Shown: positions 1-7,200 of the stretch, one piece after another
How positions within the stretch are numbered: the first letter of the stretch is position 1
Layout of the letters: each line of letters opens with the position of its first letter
From: Candidatus Rokuibacteriota bacterium
GTDB taxonomy: Bacteria > JAUVQV01
DNA: 8,438 nucleotides
Assembly: GCA_030609125.1 (NCBI GenBank)
Contig: JAUWCW010000076.1
Span: 1 to 8,438, forward strand
Direction of reading: 5' to 3'
Translations under genes and position numbers: made by a program
The notes under the pieces: model-generated
Told to the model about the DNA's origin: nothing
Database searches by the model: none
Seen by the model: only the letters and a program-made list of their open reading frames with translations

Positions 1-2
1 CC

Positions 3-512
3 TTCGTCAAGTACACGAATGGAAGGGAGTGTAAGCGGCTGGCGAAACAGGCCTGGCGCCGCAGACACTTCCGCGTCGCGGCGGCGGAGGGGCGCCAGTG
101 GCTGGTCCTCGCCCTGGAATACGCCTACCTGCAGCGGAAGCAGACGAAGATATACGGTATCGTCAGAAGGCACCTCGACATCCAGGCCGACGCGGCCATC
201 GGGGAGATCGAGCGGCACCTCTCGGACGACCGCTTCTTCTCGTTCGACATCGGGACGGAAACGGCCATGAGCATAGGCGGGGCCCTGGAGTTCGCCCACG
301 AGGGCTTCAACGGGGTGGTCAACGTCTTTCCCTTCTCGTGCCTGCCGGGGGGCATGGCGTCGGCGGTCCTCAACCCGCTCCTCGGATCCATGAAGGTCCC
401 CTACATGGAATCATCCTACGACGGGACGATACAGTCCAACAGGGAGATAGCCATCAGTACCTTTGTCCACCAGGCGCGTCAGCATATGCAGAGGCAGCCG
501 CAGGAAGCGTAA
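3..512 (+). CDS. C-terminal part of an acyl-CoA dehydratase activase-related protein (2-hydroxyglutaryl-CoA dehydratase D-component-like), 5' truncated
   Basis: The frame is open from the window edge, so this is the last 169 codons of a longer gene ending in TAA. Recognisable are the stretch AMSIGGALEFAHEGFNGVVN and the following motif PFSCLPGG, with its Cys at residue 113 of the fragment, then PYMESSYDGT and a closing FVHQARQ. This order (alpha-helical linker, EGF-G-hydrophobic strand, PF-x-C-x-PG, DGT, FxxQAR) is typical of the C-terminal domain in large proteins that join a BadF/HgdC-type ATPase activase to a DUF2229/HgdB-like region. Such proteins are thought to act in reductive or radical acyl-CoA dehydratase chemistry in anaerobes. 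The ATPase part, if present, lies outside the window. Residues before about 85 are lysine/arginine-rich helices that I cannot assign. It is the only + strand gene and faces the rest of the window convergently, so it is probably unrelated to the polysaccharide genes. The family call is from remembered motifs, not a search. Confidence 0.75.
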   Translation, partial: FVKYTNGRECKRLAKQAWRRRHFRVAAAEGRQWLVLALEYAYLQRKQTKIYGIVRRHLDIQADAAIGEIERHLSDDRFFSFDIGTETAMSIGGALEFAHEGFNGVVNVFPFSCLPGGMASAVLNPLLGSMKVPYMESSYDGTIQSNREIAISTFVHQARQHMQRQPQEA

Positions 513-526
513 CTGGAACCGCAGTG

Positions 527-556
527 CCATGGGCCGTCCCCTGGACAGACTCTTTT
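527..556 (+). terminator. Weak terminator-like hairpin after the activase-related gene
   Basis: Starting 15 nt after the TAA, CCA(t)GGG pairs with CCCTGG across a 5-nt loop, with one bulged T. It is followed a few bases later by CTCTTTT. The stem is only six pairs and the T run is short and displaced, so this is at best a weak intrinsic terminator. Position is the main argument. Confidence 0.25.
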
Positions 557-679
557 CGTTGCCGCGCCTCGCACTCCGGCGCTGTGCGATCGTTCGGAGG
601 GGTCAGCCGGTGGGCAGCAGGACGCTTCGAGCGGTGCCGGATGTCACGACTTCAGGGAGAGAGAATGTTTGTTCTGCAA

Positions 680-694
680 TCCGCCTCAGGCGGA
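680..694. repeat. Perfect 15-bp palindrome TCCGCCT-C-AGGCGGA
   Basis: Two 7-base arms flank a single central base, 59 nt beyond the stop of the - strand HTH gene. On the - strand it is followed by TTGCAGAAC rather than a T run, so it is not a canonical intrinsic terminator. It could be a small hairpin at the mRNA 3' end or a protein-binding dyad. Confidence 0.5.
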
Positions 695-753
695 CGGCGA
701 CGGGGGGTGAGGAAGGAGCGGTGGAACCGGAGGTGCGGCTGGGCAGGGAAAAA

Positions 754-1218
754 TCAGCCTTCCTTGCTCTCCGAGGTCTCTTTCTTCATGAGCATCGAGA
801 TCAGCATGTTCTTCTCCTCCAGCTCCTGACGAAGCTGAAGGTCCGAGCGCTCCAGATCTTCCACCCTGGAGCGGCAGCGCCCGAGGTCCATGAGGATCTC
901 GTCGTTGCGCCGGAGGAGGAACTGGTACTCGGGGCGGTCATAGATATCCTTCTGGGAAACATCTTCCCCTTGCAGCACGTTGTTATCGTAAGAGTTATCC
1001 TGTTTTCCCGAGGACACGCCACCTTTTCCCGAGGAACTTTTCCCTGCTGCCTTCACCAAGGGCTGGATGTCCTTGACGTTGATGCGGTACTCCTGGCCGT
1101 ACTTGCCCTCGACGAGGAAGAAGTTCGTGATTTTACCCCGCTTGATGTAGTTCTTGATGGTCTTCGTTGTCCTGCCGGCCAGCGAGGCGGCCTCCTTGAG
1201 CGTGAGGAGCTCTTTCAC
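754..1218 (-). CDS. Small winged-HTH (excisionase/MerR-like) protein with C-terminal coiled coil
   Basis: This 154-residue protein is of unknown specific function. Residues 4-54 form a MerR/excisionase-type DNA-binding domain: LLTLKEAASLAG, turn, TTKTIKNYIKRG as recognition helix, then a wing around VEGKYGQEYRI (46 is the I of the RI pair). Residues 58-90 are a polar Ser/Gly/Asp/Asn-rich linker. Residues about 100-146 are charged with heptad-like hydrophobics (RRNDEILMDLGRCRSRVEDL onward), so a coiled coil that probably dimerises. No ligand-binding domain is visible. The start is GTG, overlapping the previous gene's TGA as GTGA, so translation is probably coupled. GGTG lies about 7 nt upstream. 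The N-terminus is clearly related to that of the preceding gene, so the pair arose by duplication or acts as a heteromer. The plan (HTH, flexible linker, coiled coil) resembles RacA-type chromosome-binding proteins as well as simple regulators; sequence alone does not decide. Confidence 0.8.
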   Translation of the reverse strand: MKELLTLKEAASLAGRTTKTIKNYIKRGKITNFFLVEGKYGQEYRINVKDIQPLVKAAGKSSSGKGGVSSGKQDNSYDNNVLQGEDVSQKDIYDRPEYQFLLRRNDEILMDLGRCRSRVEDLERSDLQLRQELEEKNMLISMLMKKETSESKEG

Positions 1219-1580
1219 AGTTTTTCACCGCCCCTTTTCCGGAAAAACGGAAGCAGGAAGCTTCCGCGGGAGACCTTCTCCTCGTCCTCCGGGCTCGACA
1301 CGAGAATCTTCATGACCAGTTCCTTGATCTCCGGCGAGGCCTCGCGGTAGAGTTGAAGAAAGGTGTAGGCATTGTCGGAGGCATTGGACGCCGTGGACAT
1401 CCGGCGTGCCAGGCTGTCCAGACTCTTTCGGGGAATCCGGATCTCAGGGCCGAACTTGCCGTCCACCATCTCCCCGGGGAGGAGCCCCTTCTTGATGTAC
1501 CTTCGGACCGTCTTGGTGCTCTTGCCTATGTAGGCGGCACTCTCGGCCACGGTCAGTATGCGTCTTGGCTGTGCGCTCAT
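1215..1580 (-). CDS. Small winged-HTH (excisionase/MerR-like) DNA-binding protein
   Basis: This is a 121-residue protein. Residues 7-60 carry the DNA-binding domain: ILTVAESAAYIGK, STKTVRRYIKKG (recognition helix), then a wing with VDGKFGPEIRIP. It shares with its downstream partner the pattern LT-x2-E-x-A, TKT-x3-YIK-x-G and V-x-GK-x-G-x-E-x-RI. After a Ser/Asn-rich hinge (62-69), residues 71-95 form an amphipathic helix (YTFLQLYREASPEIKELVMK) that may be the dimer surface; the basic tail FFRKRGGEKL ends the protein. There is no effector domain. The ATG at 1580 is the only start codon in frame before an upstream in-frame stop, and it has only a weak Shine-Dalgarno (AGG). This fits the promoter-like hexamers at 1591-1620, which would give a nearly leaderless mRNA. 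It is first of a two-gene unit coupled by a GTGA overlap. Autoregulation is plausible because palindromes abut the promoter. Function is unknown; excisionase-like prophage origin was considered, but no integrase is nearby. Confidence 0.8.
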   Translation of the reverse strand: MSAQPRRILTVAESAAYIGKSTKTVRRYIKKGLLPGEMVDGKFGPEIRIPRKSLDSLARRMSTASNASDNAYTFLQLYREASPEIKELVMKILVSSPEDEEKVSRGSFLLPFFRKRGGEKL

Positions 1581-1590
1581 CTGCCTGTAG

Positions 1591-1620
1591 TTTGTACCAC
1601 TTGACGAAGAACCCTGTCAA
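1591..1620 (-). promoter_or_regulatory. Sigma70-like promoter for the tandem HTH genes
   Basis: On the - strand a perfect TTGACA (1620-1615) is followed after 18 nt by TACAAA (1596-1591; four of six matches to TATAAT). Transcription would start near 1584-1585, only about 4 nt before the ATG. That matches the poor ribosome-binding site and suggests a leaderless or nearly leaderless message. The -35 also lies in an inverted repeat, TTGAC-N10-GTCAA (1601-1620), a possible operator. Confidence 0.45.
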
Positions 1621-1645
1621 TGCCGCCGGAGGCCCTCCGGAGGCA
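1621..1645. promoter_or_regulatory. Near-perfect 25-bp palindrome abutting the HTH-operon -35
   Basis: The arms TGCCGCCGGAGG and CCTCCGGAGGCA are complementary at 11 of 12 positions around a single central C. The element ends exactly at the base before the -35 hexamer of the downstream promoter. It is followed by TTGACA and no T run on the - strand, which argues for an operator rather than a terminator. It could still form a strong RNA hairpin at the end of the response-regulator transcript. It is GC-only in its core, so chance contribution in this GC-rich genome is higher than for a mixed sequence. Confidence 0.5.
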
Positions 1646-1662
1646 CCGTGGGGGATACACGG
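1646..1662. repeat. Short inverted repeat CCGTG-N7-CACGG
   Basis: Five-base arms with a G-rich 7-base loop directly adjoin the 25-bp palindrome. On its own it would be ignored. It is listed because it is the middle one of three consecutive dyads in 1621-1700. Confidence 0.3.
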
Positions 1663-1678
1663 GGGCGCGGATTTATTC

Positions 1679-1709
1679 TTGACAGCCCCGCCGCCGGGGC
1701 GCTGATAAT
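1679..1709 (+). promoter_or_regulatory. Promoter-like sequence with long spacer filled by a GC dyad (MerR-type geometry)
   Basis: On the + strand TTGACA (1679-1684) and GATAAT (1704-1709, five of six matches to TATAAT) are separated by 19 nt. Most of the spacer is the dyad GCCCCG-CCGC-CGGGGC (1685-1700). A 19-20 bp spacer carrying a dyad is the arrangement of promoters activated by MerR-family proteins. It points away from the HTH genes and into the 3' end of the response-regulator gene, so any transcript would be antisense or a short RNA. The alternative is that the dyad is a hairpin at the end of the response-regulator mRNA; no T run follows it on the - strand. Confidence 0.3.
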
Positions 1710-1742
1710 TGGTACTGTGACGAACAGGGAGGGGGCCGCGTA

Positions 1743-1776
1743 TTGTCATCCCGAGGAAAGGCGCGCCGAAGGATCT
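1743..1776. repeat. Dispersed-repeat-like element (GTCATCC...GAAGGATCT type)
   Basis: The + strand reads GTCATCCCGAGG at the left and CGCGCCGAAGGATCT at the right. This closely matches a short element dispersed in many bacterial genomes, usually seen as GTCATCCTGAGC near one end and GCGAAGGATCT at the other. One + frame translates to CHPEERRAEGSAE, the same kind of peptide (CHPE-RS-EGS) that appears in spurious ORFs made from that repeat. ATCC/GGAT at the ends and the central 8-bp palindrome GGCGCGCC allow imperfect folding. It starts 14 nt past the response-regulator stop, a typical intergenic position. Copy number cannot be judged from one window. Confidence 0.55.
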
Positions 1777-1789
1777 GCAGAGCGGAGAG

Positions 1790-3140
<1,351 letters not shown>

Positions 3141-3148
<8 letters not shown>

Positions 3149-4613
3149 CGCTCGTCGACTTCCTCCCGTTTCCCTCCCCGGCGGGGAAGATCACCCTGAA
3201 GGTTGCCCCTTCTCCCGGGTTGGAGTCAACCTCTATGGAGGCGTTCATGGAAGCGGCTATGCGCTTGCAGAGAGCGAGGCCCAGTCCGGAGCCCCGCCCC
3301 GCCTTCCCGGAGGAGAAGAAGGGCTCGAAGAGATGGGTGAGGTCTTCCGGCTGAATGCCCGGGCCCTCGTCGGTCACGGTGACGACCACAGACCCCGATT
3401 CGTCCTCGGAAAAGGTCTTCAACGTGATGAGCCCCCCCGCGGGCATGGCCTGGGAGGCGTTGAGAATGATGTTGACGAGCATCTGCTGGGCCAGGTGGAG
3501 GTCGCCCCGCACCGGGGGGGGGGCTTCCGCGAACTCGGTCCTGAAGGACGATGTTTTGAATTCGGGCTGGGACGCAAGGAGCGAGCGGGCACTGCGGACC
3601 AGCATGTTGACGTCGATGTCCGACCACTCCAGGCGCGGCTGCCGGGCGTAATTGAGCAGGTCGGTCATGATGCGGTTTATTCGCTCCAGCTCTTTTCCGG
3701 TTCTGTCCAGGCAGTCCCTGGACTCCTCCTCGGAGAGGTTCTCGTCGCGAAGCATGGCGAGGTACCCCGTCACGCTGCCCAGGGGATTGCCGACCTCGTG
3801 GGCGACCCCGGCGGCGACGCGCCCGACGGCGGCCATCTTCTCCGATTCCACGAGGGCCTCCTCCTTGGCCTGAAGGTCGGCGTGGGCCTTGCGGAGAGAG
3901 TCCAGCTGCTCCCTGATCCTCCCCTCGCTTCCGCGGAGCTGCTCGAGCATGATGTTGAACGAGAGGGCGAGATCGCCGATCTCGTCGCGGCCGCCCGCGT
4001 CGACCCCCCGGGTCAGGTCCCCGCTCCCGATGCGCTCGGTGGCCAGGAGCAGCTTCCGTATCGGGGCCAGGACGGTCAGGGAAACGAGAATGTTGATGAA
4101 GACCACGATCACCAGGGCGGTGATGAAAAGCTGCACGATGATCCGCACCAGAGAGACGCCGAGCTGTCTCCGCATGCCGGTGCGGGAGAAAACCACGTCG
4201 ATGCGTCCCGTCTCGCCCGGCCCGAGGGAGACGGGAAAGGAAAACTCCAGCAGGGCCGCCTGCTGCGGGCCGCCGGAACCCGCCCCGCCACCCGCGACGG
4301 CGCCGTCCCTGTCGAAGACCGTGACATCCTCCACGTCGGGGTCCTCCGTGAACGATGCCAGGAGCTTCTCGAGCCGATCGGACAGTCCCGATTCCCCCGG
4401 GGAGGCCACCCGGAAGCCGCCGACTTCGATGGCGTTCTCCACCGCCGCGGCGATGACCCCCGCCCGGGCCGACATCTGGGCCCGGAGGGCCGACTTGGTC
4501 AGCCCCATCAGGGCCAGGCCCAGGAGCCACATGGAAAGCACCACGAGCAGCAACAGGGAAAGGACGAGTTTCCCCCGGACCCCGATCGAGTAATTTCGCC
4601 TGCGCTTCGTCAT
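3141..4613 (-). CDS. Membrane-bound NtrB-like sensor histidine kinase
   Basis: This 490-residue inner-membrane kinase is the likely partner of the adjacent regulator. TM1 is at about 14-36 and TM2 at about 154-182. Between them are some 117 periplasmic residues with a segment VEDVTVFDRDGAVAG that resembles a small PAS/Cache-like sensor strand pair; the ligand is unknown. A HAMP domain (about 183-235, P184) and a short coiled coil (230-258) follow. HisKA contains VAAGVAHEVGNPLGSVTGYL with phosphoacceptor H272. The ATPase has the N box LVNIILNASQAM (N385), DEGPG (415-419), FEPFFSSG and GSGLGL (441-446). The open frame runs further upstream, but that extension is antisense-free overlap with the sugar-transferase gene and has no domain. 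The ATG at 4613 has AGGGG 4 nt upstream and begins a normal MTKRRR cytoplasmic cap. The gene follows the phosphotransferase by 50 nt with no terminator, so it is probably in the same operon. A C10 run interrupts the HisKA-ATPase linker (codons 364-367). Confidence 0.93.
3514..3523. repeat. 10-bp G/C homopolymer inside the histidine-kinase gene
   Basis: Ten G on the + strand (ten C in the coding sense) encode A364-P-P-P between the phosphoacceptor and ATPase domains. The frame is intact here. It is the longest single-base run in the window; a C8 run (2212-2219) in the regulator gene and several 7-base runs are shorter. Gain or loss of one base would remove the ATPase domain. Confidence 0.9.
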
Positions 4614-4617
4614 GCTG

Positions 4618-4622
4618 CCCCT
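4618..4622 (-). promoter_or_regulatory. Ribosome binding site fixing the kinase start
   Basis: AGGGG stands 4 nt before the ATG at 4613, in the 50-nt gap after the phosphotransferase stop. The spacing is short but acceptable. Its presence supports this start over in-frame starts further upstream, which would lie inside the phosphotransferase gene. Confidence 0.5.
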
Positions 4623-4663
4623 GTCCGCTGCCCGTCCGGAAGCGGCGCGCCCGTCGCCCGGTT

Positions 4664-6064
4664 TCAGTAGGCGTGCTTGTTGATGAGTCCGCTCCAGATG
4701 GTGAGCCAGATTATCTTCAGGTCGAAACTCAGAGACCAGTTCTCGATGTAGAAGATGTCGTACTCGATCCTCTTCTGGATTGACGTGTTGCCCCGCCAGC
4801 CGTTGACCTGCGCCCAGCCGGTGAGGCCGCACTTTACCTTGTGGCGCATCATGTAGCGGGGGACCTTCTCCCGGAACTGCTCGACGAAGACCGGCCTTTC
4901 GGGTCTGGGCCCGACGAAGCTCATCTCCCCCCGGAGGATGTTGATAAGCTGCGGCAGTTCGTCGAGGCTCGTCCGCCTCAGGAGGGCCCCGATCCGTGTC
5001 CGGCGGGGGTCGTCGCGGCTGGCCCACACCGGGCCGGTCCCGGCCTCGGCATCCTCCCTCATGGTCCGGAACTTGAGCATGCTGAAGCGCGACCCGTCGC
5101 GGCTAGTGCGCTCCTGGCGGTAGAAGACCGGTCCCCTGGAGGTGAACTTGATAAGAAGACCGACAACCAGAAAGAAGGGCGAAAGGACGATGAGGCCGGC
5201 GGTGGAGAAAACCATGTCCGTCAGGCGCTTGACGGGTCCGTACCAGCCCGAGAGGGGAGTCTCGGCGAGATTGATGATCGGTATGCCGTCGAGGATCTCC
5301 AGGCCTGCCTTGAGAAAGACGAACTGCATGATGTCCGGCACGACGCGCACGTCGACGACCTCCTTGTCGAGGAGGGAAAGACACTCCTCCAGCTTGGCGT
5401 GGGCCTCGCGGGGAAGGGCGATGAAGATCTGATCGATGCCGTGGCGGCGGATGAGCTCGCCCACCTCGGAGACGCCGCCCAGGATCTTCGGGGGGGCGCT
5501 CCCGTTGGCGACCAGGGGAGCTTCGTCGTCGGCAAAGCCCGTGACGCGGAAGCCGAGCTGGGGGAGTTCGTGAATCTTCTGGGCCACGATCTGGCCCAGC
5601 GGACCCGCGCCGACGATGAGAACGGACTGCAGGCCGTGCCCCTTCTCGTAGCGGACTTTCAGAAAGTGGATGATCGCCGCCCGTGAGGCGCTGCTGATAA
5701 GAATGCTGCCTGCCCAGAAGAGCAGGAGCATGCCCCGGGAGAAGGTGTAGTCGCGGTAAAAGAAGGTGAGGGCCACCAGGGTCAGGGTGGCGAGAGAGCC
5801 GGCCCGCGCGACGGCGAAGAACTCGTCGAAAGTCGAGTTCTTCCGCTGCGCCGAGTAGAGGCCGGCGCTGGCGCTGGCGATGAACCAGAGTATGAGCACC
5901 ACCGGGAGCAGGGAGAGGTAAATCCTGAAGGGGGGAATGCCCTTGGTGACGGGCACGACCTGGACGTGGAAGCGCAGGAAGAAGGCGAGGGCGTAGCCCG
6001 CGGTGACGGAGAAAACGTCCGAGAAAAACGAAACAGCGGAGTGGATCTGCAGATGTCTTTTCAT
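4664..6064 (-). CDS. Undecaprenyl-phosphate sugar phosphotransferase (WcaJ/WbaP type, initiating enzyme)
   Basis: This 466-residue integral membrane protein should transfer a hexose-1-phosphate (often glucose or galactose) from its UDP-sugar to undecaprenyl phosphate, starting polysaccharide repeat-unit assembly. Four N-terminal TM segments are at about 11-31, 47-68, 86-104 and 110-128. A soluble CoA_binding_3-type region follows with a nucleotide-fold motif VLIVGAGPLGQ (148-158). The C-terminal bacterial sugar transferase domain begins with KRLTDMVFSTAGL and its membrane segment (about 280-306). It keeps KFRTM (331-335), the DE pair D368-E369 in RRTSLDELPQL, SFVGPRPERP (382-391) and GLTGWAQVNGWRG (413-425). 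Length and layout match the long PNPT family (TIGR03023-like); sugar specificity cannot be read. The ATG is 11 nt after the stop of the upstream glycosyltransferase, with no good Shine-Dalgarno, so translation may be coupled to it. No key residue is missing. Confidence 0.95.
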   Translation of the reverse strand: MKRHLQIHSAVSFFSDVFSVTAGYALAFFLRFHVQVVPVTKGIPPFRIYLSLLPVVLILWFIASASAGLYSAQRKNSTFDEFFAVARAGSLATLTLVALTFFYRDYTFSRGMLLLFWAGSILISSASRAAIIHFLKVRYEKGHGLQSVLIVGAGPLGQIVAQKIHELPQLGFRVTGFADDEAPLVANGSAPPKILGGVSEVGELIRRHGIDQIFIALPREAHAKLEECLSLLDKEVVDVRVVPDIMQFVFLKAGLEILDGIPIINLAETPLSGWYGPVKRLTDMVFSTAGLIVLSPFFLVVGLLIKFTSRGPVFYRQERTSRDGSRFSMLKFRTMREDAEAGTGPVWASRDDPRRTRIGALLRRTSLDELPQLINILRGEMSFVGPRPERPVFVEQFREKVPRYMMRHKVKCGLTGWAQVNGWRGNTSIQKRIEYDIFYIENWSLSFDLKIIWLTIWSGLINKHAY

Positions 6065-6075
6065 TCAACCGCTAA

Positions 6076-7200
6076 TTATATCATCTTTGCGCGGCGGGCT
6101 CTTTCCCCCTCGACGAAGGCTGCGAACTGCTCCTTGAAGCGGGGGCGATCGAAGGGCAGGACCCATTCGCGGATGGCGGAGGGGACAAAGTCCCTCTCGT
6201 GCTCTTCGAAATAGCGCACCGCCCCGGCCAGGGAAGAGGCGTCCTGTTTCTCGAAGAAGACGCCCGTGGGGTTGTCCATCTCTCCGTACGGCCGCACCGT
6301 CTCCCTCACGCCCCCCCTTCCGTAGGCGATGACCGGACGTCCGCTCGCCTGGGCCTCGAGAGGGGTTATGCCGAAGTCCTCCTCGCCGGGGAAGATCAGC
6401 GCCCTGCAGCCGGCGTACTGGGCGGCCAGCTCCTCACGGGAGACCCACCCGAGAAATCTCACGTTCCTCCCCGCCCGCCGCTGGAGGCGCTCCCGGTCCT
6501 GTCCGGTGCCGACGATGCGCAGTTCCCGCCCGAGCCCGTTGAAGGCCTCGACGGCCAGGTCCACCCGCTTGTAGGGGGCGAGGGCGTTCACCATGAGGTA
6601 GTAGCCGCCTCCCCCGGCTGAAGGCGAGAAGGAGGAGATGTCCACCGGGGGATAGATGACCGCCGCCTCCCGGCCGTAGTACTTGCGGATTCTGGCGGCC
6701 ACATGGTTCGATATGGCGACGTAGGAGTCCACCCTGTCCGCCGTGGCTGCGTCCCAGCGCCGAAGCCGCGCAATGAGCGGGCCGATGACGAGCCGCTTGG
6801 CCAGGCCGACCCGGTGCGGGCCGAAGTACTGCTCGAACTGGTCCCAGGCGTAGCGCATGGGGGTGTAGCAGTAGCAGAGGTGCAGGGCGCCGGGAGGGGT
6901 CACGGCCCCCTTGGCCACGCAGTGGCTGCTGCTGATAACCAGGTCGTAGCCGGAGAAGTCGAAGGACTCTATGGCGGCGGGGAAAAGGGGCAGGAGGTGG
7001 CGGTAGTAGATCTGCCGGCCGGGGAGGTTCTGGATCCACGAGGTCCTGATCGTCATGGACTCGATGGTCGCCGAGAGGTGCCCCGGACGGTGGATGAGGG
7101 TGTGAAGATCGGCCTCGGGATAGAGCTCGCAGATGGCCTCGAGACACTTTTCCCCGCCCCGCATGCCCGTCAGCCAGTCATGGACGATGGCGGTCTTCAC
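6076..7200 (-). CDS. GT4-family glycosyltransferase (WbaZ-like, probable mannosyltransferase)
   Basis: This 374-residue cytoplasmic GT-B enzyme is predicted to add one sugar to the undecaprenyl-linked oligosaccharide, using a nucleotide sugar. The N-terminal half begins MKTAIVHDWLTGMRGGEKCL with the Gly-rich acceptor-side loop, and contains SSSHCVAKGA and YCYTPMRYAWD, motifs typical of the WbaZ-like subgroup. The C-terminal donor domain has NALAPYKRVDLAVEAF (205-220; K211-R212 in the diphosphate-binding position) and the GT4 E-x7-E motif E274-DFGITPL-E282 in a PGEEDFG context. It has no signal peptide or TM segment. The start is GTG within a GTGA overlap with the previous gene, preceded by GGAGG 7 nt upstream. 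GDP-mannose as donor is an inference from the subgroup. The tail is basic and Arg/Lys rich (ERARRAKMI), perhaps touching the membrane. Confidence 0.92.
   Translation of the reverse strand: MKTAIVHDWLTGMRGGEKCLEAICELYPEADLHTLIHRPGHLSATIESMTIRTSWIQNLPGRQIYYRHLLPLFPAAIESFDFSGYDLVISSSHCVAKGAVTPPGALHLCYCYTPMRYAWDQFEQYFGPHRVGLAKRLVIGPLIARLRRWDAATADRVDSYVAISNHVAARIRKYYGREAAVIYPPVDISSFSPSAGGGGYYLMVNALAPYKRVDLAVEAFNGLGRELRIVGTGQDRERLQRRAGRNVRFLGWVSREELAAQYAGCRALIFPGEEDFGITPLEAQASGRPVIAYGRGGVRETVRPYGEMDNPTGVFFEKQDASSLAGAVRYFEEHERDFVPSAIREWVLPFDRPRFKEQFAAFVEGERARRAKMI

Larger units (their letters stand above)
513..753. other. Convergent intergenic region without a recognisable gene
   Basis: This 241-base gap lies between the 3' ends of the + strand activase-related gene and the - strand HTH gene. 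Reading frames crossing it are continuations of shadow frames and show no family signature. It contains a weak hairpin followed by a short T run (527-556) and a short palindrome (680-694), described separately. There is no strong bidirectional terminator, tRNA-like fold or clear promoter. It is the expected place for transcription of both flanking genes to stop. Confidence 0.7.

Noticed and set aside
463-1350. 295-codon + strand frame running from the activase tail across the HTH genes
   Set aside because: It spans the end of a real gene, a gap and the antisense of two real genes; composition is not protein-like and no family motif is seen.
1685-1700. GC hairpin as an intrinsic terminator of the response-regulator operon
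   Set aside because: On the - strand it is followed by TGTCAAGAATAAAT with no T run, and it lies about 90 nt past the stop. It is listed instead as part of a promoter-like structure, with the terminator kept as an alternative.
1444-1749. 101-codon - strand frame overlapping the first HTH gene and the intergenic dyads
   Set aside because: The overlap is out of frame with a well-supported HTH protein, and the upstream part translates palindromes and the dispersed repeat.
1760-1767. 8-bp palindrome GGCGCGCC as an independent site
   Set aside because: It is inside the dispersed-repeat element, and the same octamer-like sequence recurs by chance in this GC-rich DNA.
4614-5027. N-terminal extension of the histidine kinase to an upstream start
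   Set aside because: The extra 138 residues are encoded inside the sugar-transferase gene in another frame, are Pro/Arg/Gly rich, and precede a normal start with its own AGGGG site.
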